NCBI RefSeq assembly: GCF_945882965.1
Contig: NZ_CAMCWY010000008.1
Coordinates: 40,257-104,256 of the forward strand
Reading direction: 5' to 3'
DNA length: 64,000 nt
Source of the DNA: Sphingorhabdus sp. EL138
GTDB lineage: Bacteria; Pseudomonadota; Alphaproteobacteria; Sphingomonadales; Sphingomonadaceae
Made by a program: the position numbers and the translations under genes. The notes under the pieces were generated by a model. That model searched no databases, was not told the origin of the DNA, and saw only the letters and a list, made by a program, of their open reading frames with translations. Below are positions 35,692-43,305 of this stretch, one piece after another; position 1 is the stretch's first letter, and each line of letters begins with the position of its first letter.

Positions 35692-36461
35692 GCGAAGATC
35701 GCGACCGATTGCATACCCGTTAGCACCGCTTCGCCCCAGCTGTTCCATACCGTCATATACTGGCTGCTTGCGCCGTTTGCGGCATGGTGCGTTTCGCTCG
35801 ATAGATACCACCAGCCATTTTCGGTGGTTGGTGCATCGGTCAACATATTGATTTGCCAGTTCATGGAGCTCACCATACCCTTTTCGGTCATGAGCCCCAT
35901 GGCCGACGGCGGCAGGGCGTCACCGATGCAGATAAGCTCGGCAACTGGGTCCAGCCCTTGATGCTCGGTCAGCCGATGCCAACTTGCGAGCCGATTGGTC
36001 GCCATCCCAAGTTCAAGCCGTTTGTCCGGATATTGCATATGACCCGTGAAAAACTCCGGTGGGCCGCTGCGCATAGTATCGGCCGTTGGAATAAGCGGGA
36101 GAGGCCGAGCCGGGATATTCGCATAATCCAGATGGCTTTGCCTGCGGTTCATGAAAATGAAATTGCATGTCAGGCCAACGCCATCTGCGCCCTTGATTTC
36201 CGCCTGAATGAAGGCGGTGTTCTTTCCACGCCGCAGGATATGTGCGCTGACCTCTATGTCGCCCGCCAGAGGCCCCACAAACGCAATTTGGGCCGATTGC
36301 AGAGGGGGCAGATGATCCGCTGCCAGCTTGGCCGCCTGATAGGCCAGAGCGGAACTTAGGCCGCCATAGGACGTGCGTCCCTGATGCCAGCTTGGCGGAA
36401 TAGATATCTTGTGAGTCTTGGCGGCGGGCGAAAACTGTGCGAGAAGCGATGCTAGGTTCAT
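35688..36461 (-). CDS. TesB-like acyl-CoA thioesterase
   Basis: Double-hotdog thioesterase of 257 aa. The N-terminal hotdog has GRTSYGGLSSALAYQAAKLA near 27-46; the C-terminal one includes GLDPVAELICIGDALPPSA (catalytic Asp region) and SMNWQINMLTDAPT. It probably hydrolyses medium or long acyl-CoAs in the cytosol. It overlaps the convergent IspZ-like gene by 4 bp. This is the third acyl-CoA thioesterase in the window, after 6763 and 12914. Confidence 0.88.
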   Translation of the reverse strand: MNLASLLAQFSPAAKTHKISIPPSWHQGRTSYGGLSSALAYQAAKLAADHLPPLQSAQIAFVGPLAGDIEVSAHILRRGKNTAFIQAEIKGADGVGLTCNFIFMNRRQSHLDYANIPARPLPLIPTADTMRSGPPEFFTGHMQYPDKRLELGMATNRLASWHRLTEHQGLDPVAELICIGDALPPSAMGLMTEKGMVSSMNWQINMLTDAPTTENGWWYLSSETHHAANGASSQYMTVWNSWGEAVLTGMQSVAIFA

Positions 36462-36482
36462 GCCTTTGGCTTAGCGATGGAA

Positions 36483-36651
36483 AATCAATGCCGCAAGCCG
36501 GGGACGGAAATTGGCGGCGGAAGGCCTGTCCTTCCGGGATCCGCTCCACCTTGTCCGTCAGGATATGTGCACGCTATATTTCATGGAAGATACCGCTCCC
36601 TCGGCGAGATCGCTCTCTTGCTTGGTTACAGTGATCTAAACGCCTTCGGCC
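36483..36651 (+). pseudogene. AraC-family HTH fragment, frameshifted and truncated
   Basis: Translation in one frame gives KLAAEGLSFRDPLHLVRQ and, after a few residues, FMEDTA; a neighbouring frame continues SLGEIALLLGYSDLNAF. Joined, these reproduce the two HTH helices of an AraC C-terminal domain, where the normal order is ...YLEDTxLSLGEIALLLGYSDxxAFSRAF. The frame changes near 36595. After NAF the sequence no longer matches the family, and no N-terminal regulator domain precedes it. This is a dead remnant. Confidence 0.75.
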
Positions 36652-37012
36652 TTTCCAGCGCCCCGACCTTTACCAAGAGCCGTTACAATGACAATATCAT
36701 TCAACTTGATGCTGATACCTCTGTGATCATCGAAGGCTATATGCCTGCTAAACTTACTGACCTCTTGGGTAGCAGCATGCACTGTTCATCGATCGTGCTG
36801 TAGATCAAATAAGCATGTGCCGCCCCGAAAGTTTCGGGCTGCACCTGCTTGGTTTGATGTTCCATCTGACGGTAGCGTCAGAAAACCAATGATCCGTCAG
36901 TCCAGCTGTCGTCATAGATCTGGATGGAATAGCTATTATGGTTTTAGGATGGCGGGTATTGAATTGCCAAATCGAGGTGTGGAGGGGTTTTGCCCGTAGG
37001 TGAAAGGCAAAG

Positions 37013-37049
37013 AAAAACCCCGCCAACCCATTAAGGCGGCGGGGCTTTT
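37013..37049 (-). terminator. Terminator downstream of tRNA-Val
   Basis: The stem CCCCGCC / GGCGGGG is flanked by A-rich sequence on the left and TTTTA on the right. It starts 4 nt beyond the tRNA 3' end on the minus strand, where the reverse reading ends in GGGGTTTTTC, fitting an intrinsic terminator for the tRNA. Confidence 0.75.
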
Positions 37050-37052
37050 AAA

Positions 37053-37127
37053 TGGTGGGCGTAGCAAGGATTGAACTTGCGACCCCTGCGATGTCAACAC
37101 AGTGCTCTACCACTGAGCTATACGCCC
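37053..37127 (-). tRNA. tRNA-Val (anticodon GAC)
   Basis: A full cloverleaf on the minus strand, 75 nt including encoded CCA. The acceptor stem is GGGCGTA / TACGCCC. The D arm is GCTC-AGTGGTAG-AGC. The anticodon stem is CTGTG / CGCAG with loop TTGACAT (anticodon GAC, reading GUC and GUU). The T arm is GCAAG-TTCAATC-CTTGC. All stems pair, with one G-T pair in the anticodon stem. Confidence 0.97.
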
Positions 37128-37287
37128 ACTCTGCGCAATCCTCTAGCTGGGCTTGCCCTATCATTCAAGCCTATTTCAGTGCACGGAAACTTTCCTTTGC
37201 AAACACGCGTTCGACCTTGCGCGCAAGATTTTTGCGCTATCTTGCTAAGACTCTGCCAATTATGTCCGTGGGAAGCTAAGGGGAAGC

Positions 37288-38157
37288 ATGGCACCGACGG
37301 ATATAGATGGATTCGCAAAATGGGGCACGGACACACCCTCCGTCCCGGTACTGCTGTCCGTGCCGCATGCCGGGCGTGACTATCCATCGGAGCTGTTGGA
37401 TGCGTTAAGGCTGCCGCCGGCGGCCCTATTGCGGCTTGAGGACAGATATGCAGATGTGTTGACTCGGCGCTGCGTCCAGTTGGGATATCCTGTCATTATG
37501 GCGCACCGTGCGCGGGCGTGGATTGATTTGAACCGCGATCAGCAGGACATTGACACAGAAATGGTTCAAGGGGCGCTGCGAAGTGATTATCCGCCACCAG
37601 GGGTCAAGCAACGCGGCGGTCTTGGCCTAATTCCCCGAAGATTGTCAGGCGAGGGTGAATTGTGGAAACGGCAATTTACCTTGGATGAGGTGGCGCACCG
37701 CATATCGTCGTTCCACCGACCTTATCATGAAGCGGTTGCGGATGTACTTGAACACATGCGGCGGCGGTTTGGTGTTGCTATATTGCTTGACCTGCACAGT
37801 ATGCCGCCGATCCGTGGTGCAACTTCTGGACCAGCGCCTCAATTTGTCATCGGTGACCGTTTCGGCAAAAGTGCAGCGTCGCGATATGCCGAGTTATTGA
37901 TGGCGCGGTTGCAGGCTCGAGGGTTTAGGGCCGCGCTGAACCACCCTTATGCTGGCGCGTATATTCTGCGCCGCCACGCGCGGCCACATGCAAACATCCA
38001 TGCCATTCAGTTGGAAATAGACCGCTCGCTGTATCTCGACCCCGATTTGCTTTATCCTGGAGCTGGTTTTGACCGTATAAACAGCATGATTACGGCTTTA
38101 GTGTCGGCGCTTGCCGACGAAGCGTTGGGTTCCGCGACCCTGATTGCTGCGGAATGA
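37288..38157 (+). CDS. N-formylglutamate amidohydrolase family protein
   Basis: FGase-family zinc hydrolase of 289 aa. Family motifs include VLLSVPHAGRDYP at ~21-33, LEDRYADVL, ARAWIDLNRDQQDID near 80, LLDLHSMPP near 170, HPYAGAYILRRHARPHANIHA near 222, and QLEIDRSLY. HutG-type enzymes release formate from N-formylglutamate in histidine degradation, but no hut genes are nearby and many homologues have unknown amide substrates. Confidence 0.88.
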   Translation: MAPTDIDGFAKWGTDTPSVPVLLSVPHAGRDYPSELLDALRLPPAALLRLEDRYADVLTRRCVQLGYPVIMAHRARAWIDLNRDQQDIDTEMVQGALRSDYPPPGVKQRGGLGLIPRRLSGEGELWKRQFTLDEVAHRISSFHRPYHEAVADVLEHMRRRFGVAILLDLHSMPPIRGATSGPAPQFVIGDRFGKSAASRYAELLMARLQARGFRAALNHPYAGAYILRRHARPHANIHAIQLEIDRSLYLDPDLLYPGAGFDRINSMITALVSALADEALGSATLIAAE

Positions 38158-38162
38158 TGGTG

Positions 38163-38193
38163 AAAAAAACCACCCCGGATCGTTCCGGGGTGG
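38163..38193 (-). terminator. Rho-independent terminator for minus-strand sapC region
   Basis: A perfect 10-bp stem CCACCCCGGA / TCCGGGGTGG with a TCGT loop is preceded on the plus strand by seven A residues, so transcripts from the minus strand end in a U tract. It lies about 190 bp beyond the cytochrome remnant and just past the convergent amidohydrolase stop. Confidence 0.85.
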
Positions 38194-38382
38194 CCTAGGT
38201 TCAGGGAGTTGATGTCTTCACAGACATCGGTGGACGGAAACGGGAGGGGATGATTCCGTCCATTGATGAGAATGGGGTGTTGGCATTACGGTTTCAAGAC
38301 TCACGTGGAAAACAAGGGTAGATTGCCGACCAGCCGCCCGACGGTTGCGAGGAATTGTGTGGTGGCCTTTGCCGCGCCCGCG

Positions 38383-38700
38383 TCAGGGCCACATGCGCTG
38401 GAGGAATGGCATGCGGTCGATAAACTGATGTGTCAACGCGCCGAAGACATGTAATCCGATTAGAATGATAAGAGGCGTGGCAAGAAATTCATGACCTTCT
38501 TGCGCGAAGTCGGCAAGCGCCGCGTTTTTGCCGCCCGCCATATCAAACGTGAATAGACCAAAGAAGTCCACTGGCGCCGCATTATTATTGGCACCGATCA
38601 TGAGCCAGCCAGTCAGTGGCATAACGATCATCAGAATGTAGAAAAGAACGTGCGCGGTGCGTCCTGCCGTCACTTCCCTAAAAAGGTGGCGTGACGGCAT
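38383..38700 (-). pseudogene. Cytochrome b561, N-terminally truncated
   Basis: This 105-aa open frame covers only the C-terminal half of a bacterial di-haem cytochrome b561. It has TM3 (HVLFYILMIVMPLTGWLM) and TM4 (LIILIGLHVFGALTHQFID) with their His residues, ending in RMPFLQRMWP. The usual protein is ~170-190 aa with two earlier helices carrying the other haem ligands; these are absent, and the sapC gene ends just 16 bp upstream. The ATG at 38700 has no good RBS. I read this as a deletion remnant; a functional half-protein is unlikely. Confidence 0.72.
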
Positions 38701-38716
38701 GAAGCGATCGGTTGGC

Positions 38717-39496
38717 TTAGTTCGAAGGCAGTTCCGTCACTTGCGGTACCTTACCTTGTGCGACCTGAACTGCAAAGATTTCCCGCATTAATTGCAAAGA
38801 AAATAAATGTGCATGGATCAGCGCAAGAATGCCGTTTTGGTTCAACTTGCGAACAGTATCGCCACGAAGCTCGCGCAATTTGTTTTCATCGATCATTTTA
38901 AAACCACGATAGATGAAGGGCTGCGCCTGACCTTCTTGCTGAATGGATACTTCACCATCCATGAGAAGGTCGAGCTTTTTGATTTCCTCAACAAAAGCGT
39001 GCGTTTGTGCGCCAGCATTTTCAAAGTCTTCGCAGAACTTCAAAATCGCTTTTGTATTCTCGCTTGGCTTGCTGTCTTCAAACAAAGGCGTGCCGTCTTC
39101 AAATTCGCCAACCGCACCGGATGTTGGGTCAAAGCACAACGACAATTCGTCGGTGTCCGGACGCAGTTTCGCCAGCAGGAAAGGATAGCGACGGACATAT
39201 GCAGGAATGTAAACGGGACGATCAAATTGCCCTTCGTCATTCATGAACGTGTTCACGCCTTCATTCATACCCATCAATACGAGTGGTACGGGGTTTTCCG
39301 ACGCCGAGAAGATGATTGGATAGGTGCGCGACGCCGGCACAAATTCTTCAATCGTCAACGGGATGGCATGTTGGCCCTCAAGAAATTTAGCGTTTTCGAG
39401 CATGCGTGACTTCCACGTTACATGATCGTTGCTGCTCAACGGCACCAGGTCGTTGTACAAAAGCGGGAGGTTAGCGGCTTGGGGCGCGGTGGCCAT
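38717..39496 (-). CDS. SapC family protein
   Basis: Protein of 259 aa matching the SapC family, named for a Campylobacter S-layer export gene but of unproven function. Conserved features include PIIFSASENPVPLVLMGMNE near 65-84, VYIPAYVRRYPFLLA near 98, the acidic LCFDPTSG stretch, and the C-terminal LNQNGILALIHAHLFSLQL near 225. No signal peptide or membrane segment is seen. ATG at 39496 is preferred because GGAG lies 7 bases upstream; ATG 39508 is also possible. In sphingomonads sapC often sits beside TonB receptors; here the downstream neighbour is a broken cytochrome gene. Confidence 0.9.
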   Translation of the reverse strand: MATAPQAANLPLLYNDLVPLSSNDHVTWKSRMLENAKFLEGQHAIPLTIEEFVPASRTYPIIFSASENPVPLVLMGMNEGVNTFMNDEGQFDRPVYIPAYVRRYPFLLAKLRPDTDELSLCFDPTSGAVGEFEDGTPLFEDSKPSENTKAILKFCEDFENAGAQTHAFVEEIKKLDLLMDGEVSIQQEGQAQPFIYRGFKMIDENKLRELRGDTVRKLNQNGILALIHAHLFSLQLMREIFAVQVAQGKVPQVTELPSN

Positions 39497-39562
39497 ATGA
39501 AACTCCATCGTTGATTTATACTAAACAAATTTTGAACGCGCCGTTTAAGCGGACAGTTTTGT

Positions 39563-41002
39563 TTACGCAAGCGGAACAAGTTTACCGGGGTTCATAATTC
39601 CCAACGGATCAAGCGCATTTTTAATGGCCCGCAATGCGCCAAGCCGCGCCGGTTCGATCAGACGTTCGAACTCGGCGATTTTAGCCTGTCCAATACCATG
39701 TTCGGCGGAAAGCGACCCGCCATAAGCGCGCACACGGTCGTAGACATGCGACGTGATCACTTTGCCGTGGCCTTCGTACCAGGATGTTATATCTATTCCG
39801 ACCGGGGCTTTGACGTGAAAATGGATGTTGCCGTCGCCCAAATGCCCAAAGGCAAGGGTTTTGGTGCCGGGATAGGTGTTTTCAATCACAGGGGATTCAT
39901 CCTCAATGAAACGGGCCATCGCCGACACGGGGACGCTGATATCATGTTGCAGCGCAGGTCCCGCCGCGCGCTCAGCTTCTGCAATGGAATCGCGGATTTT
40001 CCAGAATGCTTCGGCTTGCGTGTCGCTGCGCGCAATGGTTGCGTTGCCGAGTAGATTTTCATGCATGGCCTTTTCCAACAGGTGCGTGGCCAGTTCGCCG
40101 GGGGGCATCTGCCCTGGATCATCTTGCACAAATTCCATCAGCGCATGCCAGCGATGCTTAGTATCCAGGGGCGACCGGGTTCCGGCGATGTGGGTTGTCA
40201 CGGCATTAAGCGCGCGTTGTGGCAGGATTTCGAAACCTTCCAAGCGATCCCGGCCTTGCCGTTGCATGAACAACAGTAAGTCATATGCTTGGGCAGGGCT
40301 GTCAACACCGGCCCATACGACGCAGCGATCTATCAGAGCCGGGACCGTGTGTACGACGGCCTTGGTAACGATACCAATCGTCCCCTCTGCGCCAATTAGC
40401 AGTTGTTTCAGATCATAGCCGCGATTGTCTTTTTTCAATGGTGCCATTGCATCGTAGATGGATCCATCGGGCAAGACCGCCTCTAGGCCGGCCACGAGCA
40501 TCCGCATGTTGCCGTGGCGGAGCACTTGCGTTCCGCCCGCATTGGTTGAAATCAACCCGCCGACAGTGGCAGAACCCTTTCCACCCAAGGTCAGCGGAAA
40601 GCGGCGTCCAACCGCCGCTGCGGCCTCGTGCAAATTCTGCAGAATAACCCCCGCATCGCAGCATATCAGCCCATCTTCTGCGTCCATCGCGGTTATGTTG
40701 TTCATGCGCCGCAAAGACAGGATTAGCTGCTGACCGCTCTTATCTGGCGTTGCGCCAGCAACCATCCCACTATTGCCACCTTGCGGAACCAGAGAAATCC
40801 GGTGCTTGGCCGCTAGCTTCACCACTGCGGCAACCTCGTGCGTATTGGCTGGCGAAAGCAGGGCACGGGCTGCGCCTGTAAATCGGCCGCGCCAATCGGT
40901 CAGCCAAGGCGCAATCACGTCGGTTTCGTCCGAATAGCCCTTCGGTCCCAATATGGCGCGAAATTCCGATAAAATCTTTACATCTGGCACAGTTTTTTCC
41001 AT
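39563..41002 (-). CDS. FAD-binding D-2-hydroxyacid dehydrogenase (GlcD-like)
   Basis: FAD-linked oxidoreductase of 479 aa in the GlcD/D-lactate/D-2-hydroxyglutarate dehydrogenase group. The PCMH-type FAD domain spans ~45-220, with VPQGGNSGMVAGATP, GGKGSATVGGLISTNAGG and LLIGAEGTIGIVTKA. The C-terminal cap has FGHLGDGNIHFHV and LSAEHGIGQAK, carrying metal-binding His residues. It likely passes electrons to a quinone or ETF. The 2-hydroxyacid is not determinable; D-lactate and D-2-hydroxyglutarate are the leading options. Confidence 0.93.
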   Translation of the reverse strand: MEKTVPDVKILSEFRAILGPKGYSDETDVIAPWLTDWRGRFTGAARALLSPANTHEVAAVVKLAAKHRISLVPQGGNSGMVAGATPDKSGQQLILSLRRMNNITAMDAEDGLICCDAGVILQNLHEAAAAVGRRFPLTLGGKGSATVGGLISTNAGGTQVLRHGNMRMLVAGLEAVLPDGSIYDAMAPLKKDNRGYDLKQLLIGAEGTIGIVTKAVVHTVPALIDRCVVWAGVDSPAQAYDLLLFMQRQGRDRLEGFEILPQRALNAVTTHIAGTRSPLDTKHRWHALMEFVQDDPGQMPPGELATHLLEKAMHENLLGNATIARSDTQAEAFWKIRDSIAEAERAAGPALQHDISVPVSAMARFIEDESPVIENTYPGTKTLAFGHLGDGNIHFHVKAPVGIDITSWYEGHGKVITSHVYDRVRAYGGSLSAEHGIGQAKIAEFERLIEPARLGALRAIKNALDPLGIMNPGKLVPLA

Positions 41003-41092
41003 TGTACGTGGCGGTCCTGGCTTTTAATTCATTATAGGTTCAAGCCTATCGGGTAAAGCCATCCGAACTTCAACTTCATACCGGAATGTTTC

Positions 41093-41596
41093 TTGCGCGC
41101 ACTATTGGTAATCATCCTTTTTGCGGTCGCATGGACAACATTGCCGTATAAGGCTTTGGCGCAGTTTAAGGTTGCCGCGATCAATAGTCCGTTCATGCCC
41201 TTTTTGGGGTTAAAGACCAACTTTAATCAGGTACGTATTGACCAAGGTGTGATCGTTCGATTTCCTGCCTCGGCTTCAGCGCCGGTAACATTGGGTGCGC
41301 AGCGACAGTCCGTTGGCCCGATCAAGTATAAGGAAAAAAAGATCGGCAAATGCCTTTGGGTCAACAGGCTCGGAGGTTCGCGTCCTGGTCCTGACCGCAG
41401 TCTGGATTTGGTGACGCGGGACGGCATTCTGATTCGTGCGTATCTAGGCGAGGGCTGCCTGGCCCGCGAATTTTACGCCGGAACCTATATGGAACGGTCG
41501 TATGACGGCAAATTATGCGTCAACCGCGATCTTTTGCATGCACGCACTGGCGCCAAATGCGATATCGACAAATTCAGGTTGCTAACCCCGCGCTAG
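41093..41596 (+). CDS. Hypothetical secreted protein
   Basis: Predicted 167-aa protein starting at TTG 41093; no in-frame ATG fits. A signal peptide is visible (MRALLVIILFAVAWTTLPYKALAQ). The mature part has about four Cys (GKCLWV, GEGCLA, KLCVNRD, AKCDIDK) that could form disulfides. No family recognised. It is divergent from the GlcD-like gene and precedes the helicase gene on the same strand. Confidence 0.72.
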   Translation: MRALLVIILFAVAWTTLPYKALAQFKVAAINSPFMPFLGLKTNFNQVRIDQGVIVRFPASASAPVTLGAQRQSVGPIKYKEKKIGKCLWVNRLGGSRPGPDRSLDLVTRDGILIRAYLGEGCLAREFYAGTYMERSYDGKLCVNRDLLHARTGAKCDIDKFRLLTPR

Positions 41597-41711
41597 CGCC
41601 CGTTCCATCGGGCATCTATCTTGACATTTGTCGCGGTAGCGACCAATGGCCACGCTCGTTGCCGTGAATTTGCTTCTGGTGGCGCTGCGCCATTTTTTTC
41701 CGGAACACTAT

Positions 41712-43106
41712 ATGCGTTTTGCCGATATCGGCCTGTCCGACGAGTTGTTAAGAGCCTTGAGCGAGGCTGGCTATGACACGCCGACCCCAATTCAGGCTGC
41801 AGCTATTCCGCAAGTCCAAATGATGCGTGACATCATTGCCATCGCCCAAACAGGGACGGGCAAGACGGCAAGCTTCGTACTCCCGATGATTGACGTGCTC
41901 GCCAATGGCCGCGCGCGCGCGCGTATGCCGCGCAGCCTGATCTTGGAACCAACACGCGAACTGGCTGCGCAAGTTGCAGAGAATTTTGAAAAATACGGCA
42001 AATATCATAAGCTGTCGATGGCGCTTCTGATTGGTGGCGTACAAATGGGGGATCAGGTCAAGGCGCTTGAAAAGGGCGTTGACGTTTTGATTGCTACCCC
42101 CGGCCGGTTGATGGATTTGTTTGAGCGCGGCAAGATTTTGCTGACTGGTTGTGAAATGCTCGTCATTGACGAGGCGGACCGTATGCTCGACATGGGCTTT
42201 ATTCCCGATATTGAACATATCTGCACAAAGCTGCCACCAACGCGCCAGACATTGTTGTTTTCGGCAACGATGCCGCCACCGATTAAAAAGCTGGCGGACA
42301 AGTTCCTGTCGAACCCCAAATATATCGAAGTAGCACGTCCGGCGACGGCGAACGTCAACATCGAGCAGTTTTTGGTCAACGTGTCACCGACGAAAAAGCG
42401 AGAAGTTTTGCGCGACCTTTTGCGGACCGAAAAAGTGTCGAACGCGATTATCTTCTGCAATCGTAAGACGACTGTCCGCGAATTGAACACAAGCCTTCAA
42501 CGCCATGGCCTTCGGTCTGGCGAAATTCACGGTGATATTGACCAAGCGTCGCGCCAGAAGCAGTTGGAAGCGTTCAAAAATGGCGACATTGACCTGCTTG
42601 TGGCATCCGACGTCGCCGCACGCGGGCTTGACGTCAAGGGTGTGAGCCATGTGTTTAACTTCGATGCGCCATGGCATCCCGACGACTATATTCACCGCAT
42701 TGGCCGCACGGGCCGGGCTGGCGCCAAGGGCAAGGCATTTACATTTGTCACCAAGGCCGATGAAGAAGCGATTGAAAGCATTGAAAAGCTGATCGGCAAT
42801 AAGATTACGCGTTTGGGCAAAATCGAAGCGCCCACCGAGGGTGAAGAACGCGTGCCGGCAAAGCGCGGGCGCCGAACACCTTCGGCTAAGGCCAAGGAAG
42901 CGCGGCCTGACACGCCTCAGCCAGCAGCCGAAGCGCCAGAGCCGAAGCCGTTACCTGAGAAAGTTGTGGCCAAGCCAGCGCGTGAGAAGTCAGCGCCTAA
43001 GGCTGAGGTCGCCAAGCCAGATCAGTCGAGCGGTGCCGCGACGTCAGGCGATGATGGCTGGAACGGGCCAATGCCCGGTTTCTTGAGCGTAGGTTTCGGC
43101 AGTTAA
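41712..43106 (+). CDS. DEAD-box RNA helicase (RhlE-like)
   Basis: ATP-dependent RNA helicase of 464 aa from ATG 41712 (the open frame to 41646 is not supported). In order: Q motif (YDTPTPIQAAAIP), motif I AQTGTGKTASF, Ia PTRELAAQ, II VIDEADRMLD, III FSATMPP, IV-V region LLVASDVAARGLDVKGV, VI HRIGRTGRAG. The C-terminal ~110 residues are a disordered Lys/Ala/Pro tail typical of RhlE proteins, which act in ribosome maturation and mRNA decay. A single CCTGAAAC hairpin and a bidirectional terminator follow. Confidence 0.95.
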   Translation: MRFADIGLSDELLRALSEAGYDTPTPIQAAAIPQVQMMRDIIAIAQTGTGKTASFVLPMIDVLANGRARARMPRSLILEPTRELAAQVAENFEKYGKYHKLSMALLIGGVQMGDQVKALEKGVDVLIATPGRLMDLFERGKILLTGCEMLVIDEADRMLDMGFIPDIEHICTKLPPTRQTLLFSATMPPPIKKLADKFLSNPKYIEVARPATANVNIEQFLVNVSPTKKREVLRDLLRTEKVSNAIIFCNRKTTVRELNTSLQRHGLRSGEIHGDIDQASRQKQLEAFKNGDIDLLVASDVAARGLDVKGVSHVFNFDAPWHPDDYIHRIGRTGRAGAKGKAFTFVTKADEEAIESIEKLIGNKITRLGKIEAPTEGEERVPAKRGRRTPSAKAKEARPDTPQPAAEAPEPKPLPEKVVAKPAREKSAPKAEVAKPDQSSGAATSGDDGWNGPMPGFLSVGFGS

Positions 43107-43156
43107 GCAACGCCTGCGGCGCGATTAGGCGCATTTTTTCAAATGATATTTCTATC

Positions 43157-43183
43157 GTCATCCTGAAACAAATTCAGGATGAC
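43157..43183. repeat. Single CTGAA hairpin element
   Basis: GTCATCCTGAA-ACAAA-TTCAGGATGAC is a perfect 11-bp stem with a 5-nt loop, 50 bp past the helicase stop codon. It is one half-unit of the paired element family seen at 7219, 23404 and 61673. Confidence 0.8.
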
Positions 43184-43251
43184 GAAGGCCGCGCGCAGAA
43201 GTGATTTATGCGTTCACGGCCTAGATCCGATTTCACTTTCTCTTCATCCAA

Positions 43252-43286
43252 CAAAAAAGGGCCCGCATCGCTGCGAGCCCTTTTTC
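43252..43286. terminator. Bidirectional rho-independent terminator
   Basis: The stem GGGCCCGC / GCGAGCCC (one G-T pair, 6-nt loop) has AAAAAA on the left and TTTTT on the right. It separates the convergent helicase and TonB receptor genes and should work in both directions. Confidence 0.85.
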
Positions 43287-43305
43287 ATTTAAGTGAGCGA
43301 CGTTT

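Larger units (their letters stand above)
36462..37052. other. Region of decayed coding sequence between thioesterase and tRNA-Val
   Basis: About 590 bp without an intact gene. It contains a frameshifted AraC-type HTH fragment (36483-36651), then about 350 bp that I could not assign. Short open frames on both strands there lack recognisable features. The end carries the terminator-like hairpin next to tRNA-Val. Confidence 0.6.

Noticed and set aside
36805..37026. 73-codon minus-strand frame near tRNA-Val
   Set aside because: It overlaps the tRNA terminator, has no recognisable features and may belong to decayed sequence.
38263..38454. 63-codon plus-strand frame after the amidohydrolase
   Set aside because: It has no RBS or motif and partly overlaps the cytochrome b561 remnant on the other strand.
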